Source of the DNA: Clostridia bacterium
GTDB lineage: Bacteria; Bacillota; Clostridia; Oscillospirales; CAG-272
Direction: 5' to 3'
DNA length: 34,518 nt
NCBI GenBank assembly: GCA_017398585.1
Contig: JAFQFS010000169.1
Span: forward strand, 1 to 34,518
Position 1 is the stretch's first letter. The number at the start of each line of letters is the position of its first letter. A program made the translations under genes and the position numbers. Shown here one piece after another: positions 22,334 to 30,544 of this stretch. Under the pieces are notes generated by a model. The model had not been told where the DNA came from. It saw only the letters and a list, made by a program, of their open reading frames with translations, and ran no database searches.

Positions 22334-22807
22334 TCAGCCTTTCGTCAGATCCGCGAACGGCGCTTCGACATACTCCGCAAGCTGTTCCGGATTCACTTTC
22401 ATCTGCAGACCGCGCTGCCCCGCACTGACGTAGATCTCATCGAAAACGATCGCCGTTTCGTGGATATACGTCGGGAATTTTTTCTTCATTCCGACGGGAG
22501 AACATCCCCCGCGGATGTAGCCGGTGAGCGGGAGGAGTTCCTTGACGTGAATCATCTCGACCCGTTTGACTCCCGCAGCAACCGCGCATTTTTTCAGATC
22601 CAGTTCCTCCGCCACGGGGATGCAGAAAACCTCATGCCCGCCCTTGTCATCATGACAGACGAGCGTTTTGAACATACAGTCGGGATCGATCCCGAGAAGC
22701 TCTGCCGCATGGGTACCCGACAGGTCGTCCTCGTCCACCTCGTACGTGGAACATTCGAACGGAATTCCTGCCGTTTCCAGAAGACGGAGCGCATTTGTTT
22801 TGGTCAT
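22334..22807 (-). CDS. ybaK: Cys-tRNA(Pro) deacylase (YbaK/EbsC)
   Basis: 157 aa, the typical size. YbaK removes cysteine mischarged onto tRNA-Pro. The conserved lysine lies in MFKTLV (Lys47), and the GYIRGGCSPVGMKKKFPTYI segment is family-specific. The start codon comes 15 nt after a 17-bp repeat hairpin (22823-22858) with an AT-rich CAAAATTTTAT spacer and no visible ribosome binding site, the same design as at argH and argC. The PTS-type gene follows after 24 nt. Confidence 0.93.
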   Translation of the reverse strand: MTKTNALRLLETAGIPFECSTYEVDEDDLSGTHAAELLGIDPDCMFKTLVCHDDKGGHEVFCIPVAEELDLKKCAVAAGVKRVEMIHVKELLPLTGYIRGGCSPVGMKKKFPTYIHETAIVFDEIYVSAGQRGLQMKVNPEQLAEYVEAPFADLTKG

Positions 22808-22822
22808 ATAAAATTTTGTTTT

Positions 22823-22879
22823 TCGGGGAAAACTTTTTTGAAAAAAAGTTTTCCCCGAGTCCCTTTCAAAAAACTTTAT
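22823..22879 (+). repeat. Hairpin-tail repeat, copy 14 (GH2-ybaK)
   Basis: 17-bp stem (22823-22858), tail 22859-22879. Relative to the minus-strand genes it is tail first, and the hairpin ends 15 nt before the ybaK ATG. Confidence 0.92.
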
Positions 22880-22898
22880 ACTATTATGGATGATTTAG

Positions 22899-25193
22899 TC
22901 AGTGCAAAGCGATCGTTTTGGTATATACCTTGCCGTTCCATTCTGCCTGGACGGTGACGGCTTCTGCATCTTCGTCCGGGATGAGAGCGGCGAGCATGCG
23001 TCCGCGGCGGGTTTCGCACACATTGGTGGTATAGTCATGTTCGGATTTGCTCCAGCCGTTTCCGGTTCCGAGGACGAACGCACCATCTGCTGTTACGGTA
23101 ACGGTGCCTTCGGTACCCGCAGCACGTCTGCCGTGTTCATCTACGAGGGTGATTTCCGCGTAAATCAGATCAGCAGTACCGGATATTCCGGTCCGGTCAG
23201 GCGTGATCTCGAGCGAGACAGCTTCGTCCGCAGTTTCCAGAACGTCGCGTCCGGTGATCTCACCACCAATATACGCGGCAGCTTCCAGTTTGCCGGGACG
23301 GCAGATCACGGTGAATTCCGCAACGCCGCGGTCATCCGGCTTCTTTCTGCCGAGCGACACGCCGTCCTGCCACAGTTCGCATTCGTCCGCCATGGTGTAG
23401 AGGTGAACGGTTGAAGGAGAACCGACGCCGGCGTAGTTCCAGCAGCGTTCGACACGCCAGAAGCCCCATCCGGACATGCTGTATTCGCTTCCATAATCCG
23501 CCGGATCGCCCGCAAGAATGCGCACGCTTCCGTCGATCCATGCGGCATCGCGGTAATAGGACTGCGGAGTTTTGAAACCGCAGATATCGAAGTCACCGCA
23601 GTTGGCGGTATGTTCCGGAAGAGCGGTAAGTCCCCATGTCTGAATATTGGCTGCCCCGGGTTTTGTATGTCCGATACCGGTTTCGCCGAAGTAATCCCAG
23701 CCTGTCCAGACGAATTCGCCGACAAAACGCGGATGCTTGTCCATTGCCCGGCGGGCAGTAATCGCGTCCCTCGGGAAAGATTCCGTCATGATAATCAGGC
23801 GGTCCGGGAACCGGATGAAGTCCTTATCGAGGCGGTCGAGGAGGTAGTTGTAACCGACTGCGTCGAGGATATCGGCGGTATACATCGTTTTTTCGGAGAA
23901 GAAGTCAAGCTTTTCCGCCGGATAATCACGCGTTGCCTGTTCTTTCTGATCATATTCCCAGTAGTCCCAGAATGTACAGAGTGCGTGAGTGACGAGACGG
24001 GTATCGTCGTACGTACGGATGGTCTCGGCGATGGCGGCGCCGGTACGGTAGCCGTTCGCACGGCCGTTCTTTTCGGCGATCTCGTTCCCCGTCGACCACA
24101 TGACAACGGACGGATGGTTCCGGTCGCGCTTCACGGTCAGGGCGGTGTCGTTTTTAAAGTTTTCGTCAAACCAGATGTGGTAGTCGTAGTCGCGCTTGCC
24201 GAGGCGCCATGCGTCGAACAGTTCGTCGATCACGAGCATACCCATGCGGTCGCAGACATCGAGCAGAACAGCGGACGGCGGATTGTGCGTGGTACGGATG
24301 GCATTGAAGCCGTTTTCCTTGAGGATACGCACGCGGCGTTCCTCTGCCGAGCGGAACGATGCCGCGCCGACGATGCCGTTGTCGTGGTGGTTGCAGGTGC
24401 CGTACAGCTTGAGCGGTTTGCCGTTAAGGAGGAAGCCCTGTTCCGGATCGTTTTCCACGGTACGGATCCCGAACGAAACGGACGAAGCATCCGTCGCTTT
24501 GTCGGTCGTGAGAGTAACGTCTACGTCGTACATCACCGGAGTATCGGGCGTCCATACGGAGATCCCATGGAGCATCGTCTTCACGGGGATGGTGTTCTCG
24601 CCTGCATTCAGCCAGACGCGGCGGGTGAGGCTGGTGAGATCGCCGATCCTGATGGTCAGTTCTGCCGTTTTCGGATGTTCCGCAACTACGGTGGTCTCGA
24701 CGGCAACATAGGCTTCGTCGCCGTTCATGCGGAGAGTCTTCGCGAAAATGCCGTACGGTGCGATGTAATCCTCCCCTGCGGTCAGCACTTCGACCGCGCG
24801 GAACAGACCGGAACCGGTGTACCAGCGGGAACACGGCTGCGCGGTGTGGTCAATCGCAACACGGACACGATTTTCGCCTTCGCAGATAAAATCATCCGCC
24901 GTGATAAAGAACGGGGTGTAGCCGTAACTGTGGCGTCCGGCAAAATTGTCGTTGACGTAGACTTCGCACAGTCCCATGACACCGTCAAAATGCAGGATGT
25001 GATGCGCGGCATTCGGATCAGCAGTGAAGGTCGTTTCATACGACGCGCGGGACGGGTTGAAAAAACCACCGTCCGCCCCCGTAGGGCTGTCCGCAGTACG
25101 CTTTGCCGCGAGCATGTAATCGTGCGGAACGGTCACTTCGTACGTGCTGCCGTATCCACTGAACTTCCACTGTTTCAGAAGCTGTTTCTTCAT
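22899..25193 (-). CDS. Glycoside hydrolase family 2 (beta-galactosidase-like)
   Basis: 764 aa. Order of parts: N-terminal jelly-roll domain (about 1-140), Ig-like domain (about 150-250), TIM barrel (about 255-545), then two C-terminal Ig-like domains of the DUF4982/GH2-C type. Catalytic candidates are the acid/base Glu371 in WSTGNEIAEK and the nucleophile Glu471 in MTESFPRD. NGKPLKLYGTCNHHDNG and RTTHNPPSAVLLDVCDRMGM are classic GH2 signatures. GH2 covers beta-galactosidase, beta-mannosidase and beta-glucuronidase; the HNPPS and DUF4982-type tail favour a beta-galactosidase-like role. No signal peptide, so it acts inside the cell. GAAAGGAA precedes the ATG and the lipoprotein gene is 24 nt upstream. 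Confidence 0.92.
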   Translation of the reverse strand: MKKQLLKQWKFSGYGSTYEVTVPHDYMLAAKRTADSPTGADGGFFNPSRASYETTFTADPNAAHHILHFDGVMGLCEVYVNDNFAGRHSYGYTPFFITADDFICEGENRVRVAIDHTAQPCSRWYTGSGLFRAVEVLTAGEDYIAPYGIFAKTLRMNGDEAYVAVETTVVAEHPKTAELTIRIGDLTSLTRRVWLNAGENTIPVKTMLHGISVWTPDTPVMYDVDVTLTTDKATDASSVSFGIRTVENDPEQGFLLNGKPLKLYGTCNHHDNGIVGAASFRSAEERRVRILKENGFNAIRTTHNPPSAVLLDVCDRMGMLVIDELFDAWRLGKRDYDYHIWFDENFKNDTALTVKRDRNHPSVVMWSTGNEIAEKNGRANGYRTGAAIAETIRTYDDTRLVTHALCTFWDYWEYDQKEQATRDYPAEKLDFFSEKTMYTADILDAVGYNYLLDRLDKDFIRFPDRLIIMTESFPRDAITARRAMDKHPRFVGEFVWTGWDYFGETGIGHTKPGAANIQTWGLTALPEHTANCGDFDICGFKTPQSYYRDAAWIDGSVRILAGDPADYGSEYSMSGWGFWRVERCWNYAGVGSPSTVHLYTMADECELWQDGVSLGRKKPDDRGVAEFTVICRPGKLEAAAYIGGEITGRDVLETADEAVSLEITPDRTGISGTADLIYAEITLVDEHGRRAAGTEGTVTVTADGAFVLGTGNGWSKSEHDYTTNVCETRRGRMLAALIPDEDAEAVTVQAEWNGKVYTKTIALH

Positions 25194-25217
25194 CTTTTTT
25201 CCTTTCTTTATGTAAAT

Positions 25218-25715
25218 TCAATTTTCATTCGGCATCCATTTTTCTGCGGCAAACGCATAAATCTGTTCCGGTACGGACGCATCTTCATACATCAGACAAT
25301 ACATCGGGTAATGCCAGCGTTCTTCCTCATTCTGTTCCGCACGAGTAAACGTCAGCATATCTTCTTCCGGATACAGCATCACCATTCCGCCGCTTTCCAG
25401 TGCAAATATCACGGAATACCAGCTCCCGCCGTACACCGGAACCGGCTCATACGCTTCCACGGCAGCCGGTGTCGATTCCAGCAAAGCCAGTATGACTCCG
25501 GCTTCCTCATCGGACAGAGTGACCGGATCCGCGTCGGTAGTGTCGCTTTCTTTCAGAACCTGAACAGCAGTCACATCCACCTCCGTCTGCCCGCTCACAA
25601 ACGCCAGTACTTCATCAAAGGTATCGATGTCTTCCGCCGTCTGCGGAACCTTGTTTTCCGCGCCGCATCCGGTCAGCAGACCGAGCGCAAGCAGCAATAC
25701 GGTCAGCTTTTTCAT
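25218..25715 (-). CDS. Small lipoprotein of unknown function
   Basis: 165 aa. A clear lipoprotein signal (MKKLTVLLLALGLLTGC, Cys17) is followed by an acidic soluble domain with no motif I recognise. It has a Tyr/Trp-rich patch (YGGSWYSVIFALESGGMVM) that may form a beta sheet. AAGGAG lies before the ATG. It sits 10 nt after a GNAT gene and 24 nt before the GH2 gene, so it is in the same operon; the surface location could mean a sensor or binding role. No function is claimed. Confidence 0.75.
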   Translation of the reverse strand: MKKLTVLLLALGLLTGCGAENKVPQTAEDIDTFDEVLAFVSGQTEVDVTAVQVLKESDTTDADPVTLSDEEAGVILALLESTPAAVEAYEPVPVYGGSWYSVIFALESGGMVMLYPEEDMLTFTRAEQNEEERWHYPMYCLMYEDASVPEQIYAFAAEKWMPNEN

Positions 25716-25725
25716 AAAAATCTCC

Positions 25726-26238
25726 TTACACGGTCAGTTCGTATGCCACACGCGGATCGCCGTTTGCCAGGTAAATGGTCCCGCAGTGAACGAATCCGTG
25801 CTTTTCGAGCATCCGGCGCATGACACGGTTTCCTTCGTGCGTGTCAATACGGACGGAGGTCTTCCCTGCCATCCGTGTCAGGTCAGCAGCAAAGCCGATC
25901 ATCGCCGTCGACGCACCGCTTCCGCGGCTCGCCACCGCAATGGCAACACGGTGCACCGCGTTGTAGTTCCGGTTGTCGTCCCCGGTCGTCCAGTGTCCGT
26001 GTTCGATCACATCGTAGGTCGGATCTCCGTTTGTGATCAGCGCAAATGTGCCGATCACACAGCCTTCCTTCACCAGAACATACGACTGTCCGAGACGCAC
26101 GTCTTCCTCAATCACTTCGCGGTTCGGGTAGCCGTCCTGCCACTGATTGATCCCGAGAGCCGCAATGGTGCGCCGTGCCTCATCGAGAATCGGAACGATT
26201 GCATCAATATCGCCAGCCTTTGTTTTACGTATGGTCAT
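25726..26238 (-). CDS. GNAT-family N-acetyltransferase
   Basis: 170 aa. The acetyl-CoA region reads VHRVAIAVASRGSGASTAMIGFA with the RGSGA loop, preceded by a typical N-terminal MTIRKTKAGDIDAIVPILDEA and followed by NRVMRRMLEKHGFVHCGTIY. Its acceptor is unknown. GGAG precedes the ATG. It is the first gene of the minus-strand operon that continues through the lipoprotein and GH2 genes, with a promoter at 26270-26298. Confidence 0.9.
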   Translation of the reverse strand: MTIRKTKAGDIDAIVPILDEARRTIAALGINQWQDGYPNREVIEEDVRLGQSYVLVKEGCVIGTFALITNGDPTYDVIEHGHWTTGDDNRNYNAVHRVAIAVASRGSGASTAMIGFAADLTRMAGKTSVRIDTHEGNRVMRRMLEKHGFVHCGTIYLANGDPRVAYELTV

Positions 26239-26269
26239 AAAAAATACTCCGTCAAATCCTTTTTTCTAC

Positions 26270-26298
26270 ATTTTAACACACAGTTTCCTGCGCGTCAA
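26270..26298 (-). promoter_or_regulatory. Promoter of the GNAT-lipoprotein-GH2 operon
   Basis: Minus strand TTGACG (26293-26298) and TAAAAT (26270-26275), spacing 17 nt, 32 nt before the GNAT start. Divergent to the activase promoter. Confidence 0.75.
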
Positions 26299-26328
26299 GA
26301 ATTCCTTTGACAAAATCCCCCGTTCCCC

Positions 26329-26357
26329 TTGAAATTCTCCGCACATATCAGTATAAT
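26329..26357 (+). promoter_or_regulatory. Promoter of the activase gene
   Basis: TTGAAA (26329-26334), 17 nt, TATAAT (26352-26357), 33 nt before the ATG. Confidence 0.8.
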
Positions 26358-26389
26358 AAAACCAACTACTAAACTTGCGAGGTACAATC

Positions 26390-27295
26390 ATGCAGACCGG
26401 AAGTGTTTTCAATATACAGAAATTCTCTATCCACGACGGCCCCGGTATCCGCACCACGGTCTTTCTGAAAGGCTGCCCTCTCCGCTGCAAGTGGTGCCAC
26501 AATCCGGAGGGTCTGTCCGCGAAAACCGAAGTCGAATACGAACCGACCAAGTGTATCGGATGCGGTGCCTGTGCCGCCATCTGCCCGCGCGGATGCCACA
26601 GCATCTCCGAAACCGAAGGTCACGGCTACACCCGCGACGACTGCACTCGCTGCGGTGAATGTATCGGTCACTGTGTTGCAGGTTCCCTGAAACTGGTCGG
26701 AACGGAATACACCGTCGAGGAAGTCATCAAAAAAGTCATGGCGGACAAGATTTTCTACGAAACCAGCGGAGGCGGCATGACCCTCTCCGGAGGAGAACCG
26801 TTCTTCCAGCCGGACTTCGCCCTCTCCCTGCTGAAAGCCGCAAAGGAAGCCGGACTGAACACCGCAGTCGAAACGAGCGGATTCTGCAGGAGCGAACTCA
26901 TTCTGGAAGCCGCGCCGTATGTTGACCTGTTCCTGTTCGACTACAAGGCGACCGGCGAGGACCTTCACCGGGAACTCACCGGCGTTCCGCAGGAACCGAT
27001 CCTCAAAAACATGCAGGCGCTCTCGGACGCAGGTGCGAAAATCATGCTCCGCTGTCCGATCATCCCGACGGCAAACGACACCGACGAGCATTTCGCCGCC
27101 ATCGCCGCACTTGCCGACCGGCTCGAAGGCATCCAGCGCGTCGAGCTGGAACCGTACCATGCCCTCGGTACCGGAAAAGCGCCGAAGATCGGCAAAACGC
27201 AGGAATTCACCACCACCGCGCCCACCAAGGAACGAATGGAGGAAATCCGTCTGTTCATCGAAGCCCGCACATCCAAGCCCGTTATTGTTTCGTAA
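26390..27295 (+). CDS. Glycyl-radical enzyme activating protein (radical SAM)
   Basis: 301 aa. The radical SAM cluster motif CPLRCKWC has Cys29, Cys33 and Cys36, following FSIHDGPGIRTTVFLKG, which is diagnostic of PflA-type activases. An inserted ferredoxin-like domain carries two more Fe-S sets (Cys55/58/61/65 and Cys85/88/91/95). These two-cluster forms activate enzymes such as glycerol dehydratase, choline lyase, hydroxyphenylacetate decarboxylase and YjjI-type proteins. The matching glycyl-radical enzyme is not in the window. The ATG after GCGAGG is used; an upstream TTG in frame is rejected. A promoter (26329-26357) and a strong terminator (27304-27335) frame it as a one-gene unit. Confidence 0.93.
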   Translation: MQTGSVFNIQKFSIHDGPGIRTTVFLKGCPLRCKWCHNPEGLSAKTEVEYEPTKCIGCGACAAICPRGCHSISETEGHGYTRDDCTRCGECIGHCVAGSLKLVGTEYTVEEVIKKVMADKIFYETSGGGMTLSGGEPFFQPDFALSLLKAAKEAGLNTAVETSGFCRSELILEAAPYVDLFLFDYKATGEDLHRELTGVPQEPILKNMQALSDAGAKIMLRCPIIPTANDTDEHFAAIAALADRLEGIQRVELEPYHALGTGKAPKIGKTQEFTTTAPTKERMEEIRLFIEARTSKPVIVS

Positions 27296-27303
27296 CTGCA
27301 CAA

Positions 27304-27338
27304 AATCCCGGCTGTACGTTGGTACAGCCGGGATTTTT
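27304..27338. terminator. Bidirectional intrinsic terminator between convergent genes
   Basis: A 14-bp perfect stem AATCCCGGCTGTAC/GTACAGCCGGGATT with loop GTTG, flanked by A residues on one side and T residues on the other. It can stop the activase (+) and the GNAT operon (-). Confidence 0.93.
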
Positions 27339-27347
27339 ATCGGTCTT

Positions 27348-28121
27348 TTATCCGATTCCGTTCATTTTATCCACAAATTCCGCGGTTTTTGCCGTCATTT
27401 CGACCCATGCGGGACGGAAGCCGCTTTTTATTGCGTTCCGCACGGAGCGGATGTTTGACCACGCGGCGCAGTAGAAGGGAACTTTTCCGCGTTCGAGAAT
27501 CTCGAGTGCCAGACGGCTTGTAAGCGCGGCCGCAATCCCCCGACGACGATAGGACGGCAGAACATCGATGCCGATCTGCCACATGGTTTCGCAGTCCGCC
27601 GAACAGCCCGCCAGTCCGACAAGTTTCCCACCGTCATACGCGCCGACGCCGAGGACATCGAGGTGCTTCCGGTGTTCGCAAAGCGCGTTGCTCCATTCCG
27701 GAACATACAGGTCCTCAAAATCCTCCGGGTACAGGATCCGCATTTCATACGGACACGGCCTTTCCCGCAGGTTATCGGTATCCGGCAGAAAATACTCCGC
27801 CATAAAACAGATTTTCTGTCCCATCGGCAGAAGCGCGTCGTTCAGAACATGCAGATTCGGCGTTTCGAAACAGTGTTCGACCGGATATTTCGCGATATAC
27901 GCTTCCGCCGGGACACGGTATTCCTCACTGACCGACGCAACAACATTGTTTCCGTAGGACACAAGATTGCACGAAAACGGCAGAGTAAGATACCGTCTCG
28001 CCTCCGGATGCGGTACGGAGCGAACAACCACATGTTCCGTCTTTTCAAAATCCGACGGATCACAGCCGCAGTCAATGGCGGACTGTTCCATCGCAATCCG
28101 CAGAATGTCCCGTTGGGTCAT
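27348..28121 (-). CDS. GNAT-family N-acetyltransferase with extra N-terminal domain
   Basis: 257 aa. The GNAT core is C-terminal: GVGAYDGGKLVGLAGCSAD, then WQIGIDVLPSYRRRGIAAALTSRLA with the RRRGIA acetyl-CoA loop, then FYCAAWSNIRSVRNAIKSGFRPAW. About 120 N-terminal residues form a separate domain, as in a known group of larger clostridial GNATs. Its ATG overlaps the stop of the glycosidase-like gene (TGATG), so the two are translationally coupled. It is the last gene of the 32569-27348 operon. The acceptor is unknown; an acetylated sugar or peptide linked to the glycosidases is possible. Confidence 0.87.
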   Translation of the reverse strand: MTQRDILRIAMEQSAIDCGCDPSDFEKTEHVVVRSVPHPEARRYLTLPFSCNLVSYGNNVVASVSEEYRVPAEAYIAKYPVEHCFETPNLHVLNDALLPMGQKICFMAEYFLPDTDNLRERPCPYEMRILYPEDFEDLYVPEWSNALCEHRKHLDVLGVGAYDGGKLVGLAGCSADCETMWQIGIDVLPSYRRRGIAAALTSRLALEILERGKVPFYCAAWSNIRSVRNAIKSGFRPAWVEMTAKTAEFVDKMNGIG

Positions 28122-30451
28122 CAAAGTTCGATCACGATTCCTTCCTGTTCGTCATGCTTCGGGCAGAGGTATGCCTTGACATCGCAGTCATGCTGATCGG
28201 TATTGAACAGCGCATACACTTCGATTTCCGCTCCGACGAAGTCGGGTGTGATGTCCATGAAGTACGTGTTGTCGTGAGCCTGCAGACGGACGAGGTGTTC
28301 CCATACATTCGACGGGTAGGACGGAGCGCGTTCCGGGAAGCCCGCGAGCTGTCCGTTCACTTTCGCCGCGCAGTATACGCCTTCTCTGCCGTGTTTGCCA
28401 TTGACCGCGATCGCGAGACGTCCGGTACCTTCGGGCTTGACGGTCACTTTCTTCGCAAAGACGGTCTGTTTCTTTGCGTAAGCCGCCATGAGGTTGTTGA
28501 CCTTTGCGGACGAGGGAGTCACGTCTTCGCCGTTCTTCATCACGCGGAACGCGAAGACACGGTCGACCGGTTCCGCCATACGGAAGTAACGGACACGTCC
28601 GCCGCCGTAAACTGCGGTCACACGTCTGCCGTGGTCGATACGGATGTCATGAACGGAATTGCGGACATAGTTCATCGTATAGTCGCCGCCGTCGCGTTCT
28701 TCTGCCAGGGTGACGGTGTTCCATCCGTACAGGTCGGACGAAATTTCCGCAGATGCCGGCGAAGTCTGCGCCTTGATCTGGGCGGTCGACTGTTCGGTCG
28801 TGCTGTAATATTCAATCTCGATCGAGTCGCAGTCCACGGTTTCGCCCAGGTCAACACGCATGCAGCCGCCGTCGATGCGGAGACCGCCTGCGTAATCCTT
28901 CGATTCGCCGTCAAAGAATGTATCGGGATTCTTGTCAAACAGGAATTCGCTGTCGCAGCCGCGCAGACCGTATGTCCGCTGACCAAAGAACGCATCGCGT
29001 GCCGCCTGAACTTCCGGGATCGCAGTCGGACCGGAACGGCGGAGAGAACGCTTTTCGAGAGAGTCATTGTCAAGTGCGAAGCAGGTGGCTTCGTAGAGTG
29101 CTTCCGCATCGGCGGGAACACCGCAGTCTTCCGCAGTACCGAGATACTGTGGGATCGCTTCGGTCTTGTCGAACGCCGCACCGGTATAGATGGGCTTACC
29201 GCTCTTCGTAACGACATCGCCGTCCGCCTGTACGAGCTTGATTTCCTTCGACACACCATCCTTCGAACGGATCACCTGATATGCACAGTTCAGCGGCTCA
29301 TCGTCGCAGACTGTGCTGTCGCAGATCTCGATGAGGTATGCGCGGAACGGTGCCATCGGGATCCCGATGGTTTCGCCGTACTTGAATTCGCCCCTGTACT
29401 GCACATACGGATGACGGATCACGACGGAAACGGATTCGCACGGTTCCAGACCGATCGTTCCGTCGAGGGTGACGGAATAGGTCTGCATATCCCATGTTGC
29501 GTTGCCGGTCGTGAGGAAGCGGCGCTTTCCGTCGCCGCGGACAACGGAGCTTGCCCCCTTGAAATCGGGAAGCTCGATGCCGTTCACGAGAATACCGTTG
29601 TATCTGCGGTGGAGGTTGTAAATGTTTGCGAGAAGGGGAAGTTCATCGTCGCGCATGAGCCACGGATTGCCGTAGATTTCGGGCGCGAGGATCAGCGAAC
29701 GGCTGAACGCCTGATAGATGAGATCGTCTTCGAAATAGTCGATACAAGAGGAAATGCAGACGCCGTGGTCTTCGGTCAGTCTCTGCAGTCCGGGGATGTG
29801 TCCGCGGCTGAACGTAAATGCACGGTTGTGCATTGCGGTGACCGGGTTGGCAATGTGAACGTCAACGTAGGTTTCCGTGCCGCCCCAGAGGAACGTGGTC
29901 GCGTAGATTTCCGCTTCGCCGAGGTTGTTGCGGTGGTTGAGCAGGACGAGGTCGGGAACATATTTCCGGCATTCCTGAATCGTTTCCGCAAATACAGCAC
30001 GCTTTTCCGCGCGGAGGCTGCCGCATACGGTGTCAAACTTGAAGAGAGCGAAGCCGTGATCACGGCAAAGGGAGACGATCAGTTCTCTGCGTGCCGCTTC
30101 TTCTTCGGGAGTATCGCCGAAGCCGTCCGCGCCGCCCCAGACGCCCAGACGAATCCCAATTTCCGCCGCCGCTTTTGCGCAGGGACCGTAACCGTTCGGG
30201 TACTGCTTCTGCAGTTTGCCCTGCGTGAAGTCCGCATAGGTGCCGCTTGCGCCGTCGAGGTTGCCGGCATCCCATGCGTAAATGTCGAGCTGCATGTCGT
30301 ATCTGTCACGCAGGTACTTGAAGAATTCGAGATTGATGAGGGTCTGTTCTTCGGTCGCGCCCTCGTTGGTATTATTGATCCATGAAAAATACTGCGGATG
30401 CGACGGTGTCTTTTCGTCGGCACCGGATGTGAATACAGTCTTTTCAGCCAT
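28121..30451 (-). CDS. Putative TIM-barrel glycoside hydrolase, clan GH-D-like, with C-terminal discoidin-like domain
   Basis: 776 aa, no signal peptide. The N-terminal half has a barrel pattern like alpha-galactosidases: LDIYAWDAGNLDG, then GIRLGVWGGADGFG, and GFALFKFDTVCG, where Asp140 (in Lys138-Phe-Asp140) sits where clan GH-D enzymes carry the nucleophile. DLVLLNHRNNLGEAEIYA and an all-beta domain follow. The C-terminal part (MRVDLGETVDCDSIEIEYYS) looks like an F5/8 type C sugar-binding module. I am not sure of the family; a GH36-related or unassigned family is equally possible. AAGGAG lies before the start. A repeat (30474-30533) separates it from the GH106-like gene, and the GNAT start overlaps its stop. 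Confidence 0.65.
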   Translation of the reverse strand: MAEKTVFTSGADEKTPSHPQYFSWINNTNEGATEEQTLINLEFFKYLRDRYDMQLDIYAWDAGNLDGASGTYADFTQGKLQKQYPNGYGPCAKAAAEIGIRLGVWGGADGFGDTPEEEAARRELIVSLCRDHGFALFKFDTVCGSLRAEKRAVFAETIQECRKYVPDLVLLNHRNNLGEAEIYATTFLWGGTETYVDVHIANPVTAMHNRAFTFSRGHIPGLQRLTEDHGVCISSCIDYFEDDLIYQAFSRSLILAPEIYGNPWLMRDDELPLLANIYNLHRRYNGILVNGIELPDFKGASSVVRGDGKRRFLTTGNATWDMQTYSVTLDGTIGLEPCESVSVVIRHPYVQYRGEFKYGETIGIPMAPFRAYLIEICDSTVCDDEPLNCAYQVIRSKDGVSKEIKLVQADGDVVTKSGKPIYTGAAFDKTEAIPQYLGTAEDCGVPADAEALYEATCFALDNDSLEKRSLRRSGPTAIPEVQAARDAFFGQRTYGLRGCDSEFLFDKNPDTFFDGESKDYAGGLRIDGGCMRVDLGETVDCDSIEIEYYSTTEQSTAQIKAQTSPASAEISSDLYGWNTVTLAEERDGGDYTMNYVRNSVHDIRIDHGRRVTAVYGGGRVRYFRMAEPVDRVFAFRVMKNGEDVTPSSAKVNNLMAAYAKKQTVFAKKVTVKPEGTGRLAIAVNGKHGREGVYCAAKVNGQLAGFPERAPSYPSNVWEHLVRLQAHDNTYFMDITPDFVGAEIEVYALFNTDQHDCDVKAYLCPKHDEQEGIVIEL

Positions 30452-30473
30452 TTTTATCTCCTTATGGGATTTT

Positions 30474-30533
30474 TCGGGGGAAACCTTTTTGAGGAAAAGG
30501 TTTCCCCCGAACCCCTTTCCCAAACCTTTTTAA
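30474..30533 (+). repeat. Hairpin-tail repeat, copy 15 (between the two glycosidase genes)
   Basis: 16-bp stem TCGGGGGAAACCTTTT with its complement (30474-30510), tail 30511-30533 with AAACCTTTTT, again sharing the CC variant with the stem. An AAGGAG site follows before the minus-strand gene start. Confidence 0.92.
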
Positions 30534-30544
30534 TAAGTTTCTTT

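Noticed and set aside
23610-25823. 737-codon plus-strand frame opposite the GH2 gene
   Set aside because: Antisense shadow; the GH2 catalytic motifs on the other strand are unambiguous.
28154-30385. 743-codon plus-strand frame opposite the barrel glycosidase-like gene
   Set aside because: Composition is that of an antisense shadow, and the minus-strand gene has a ribosome binding site, operon context and domain structure.
7-30533. Repeat hairpins as ordinary intrinsic terminators
   Set aside because: No T run directly follows the GC-rich base of the stem in either orientation, and several copies lie inside the arg operon or immediately before start codons. Weak termination or RNA processing is not excluded.
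7-30533. CRISPR array
   Set aside because: Copies are dispersed over 30 kb in both orientations with no regular short spacers and no cas genes.
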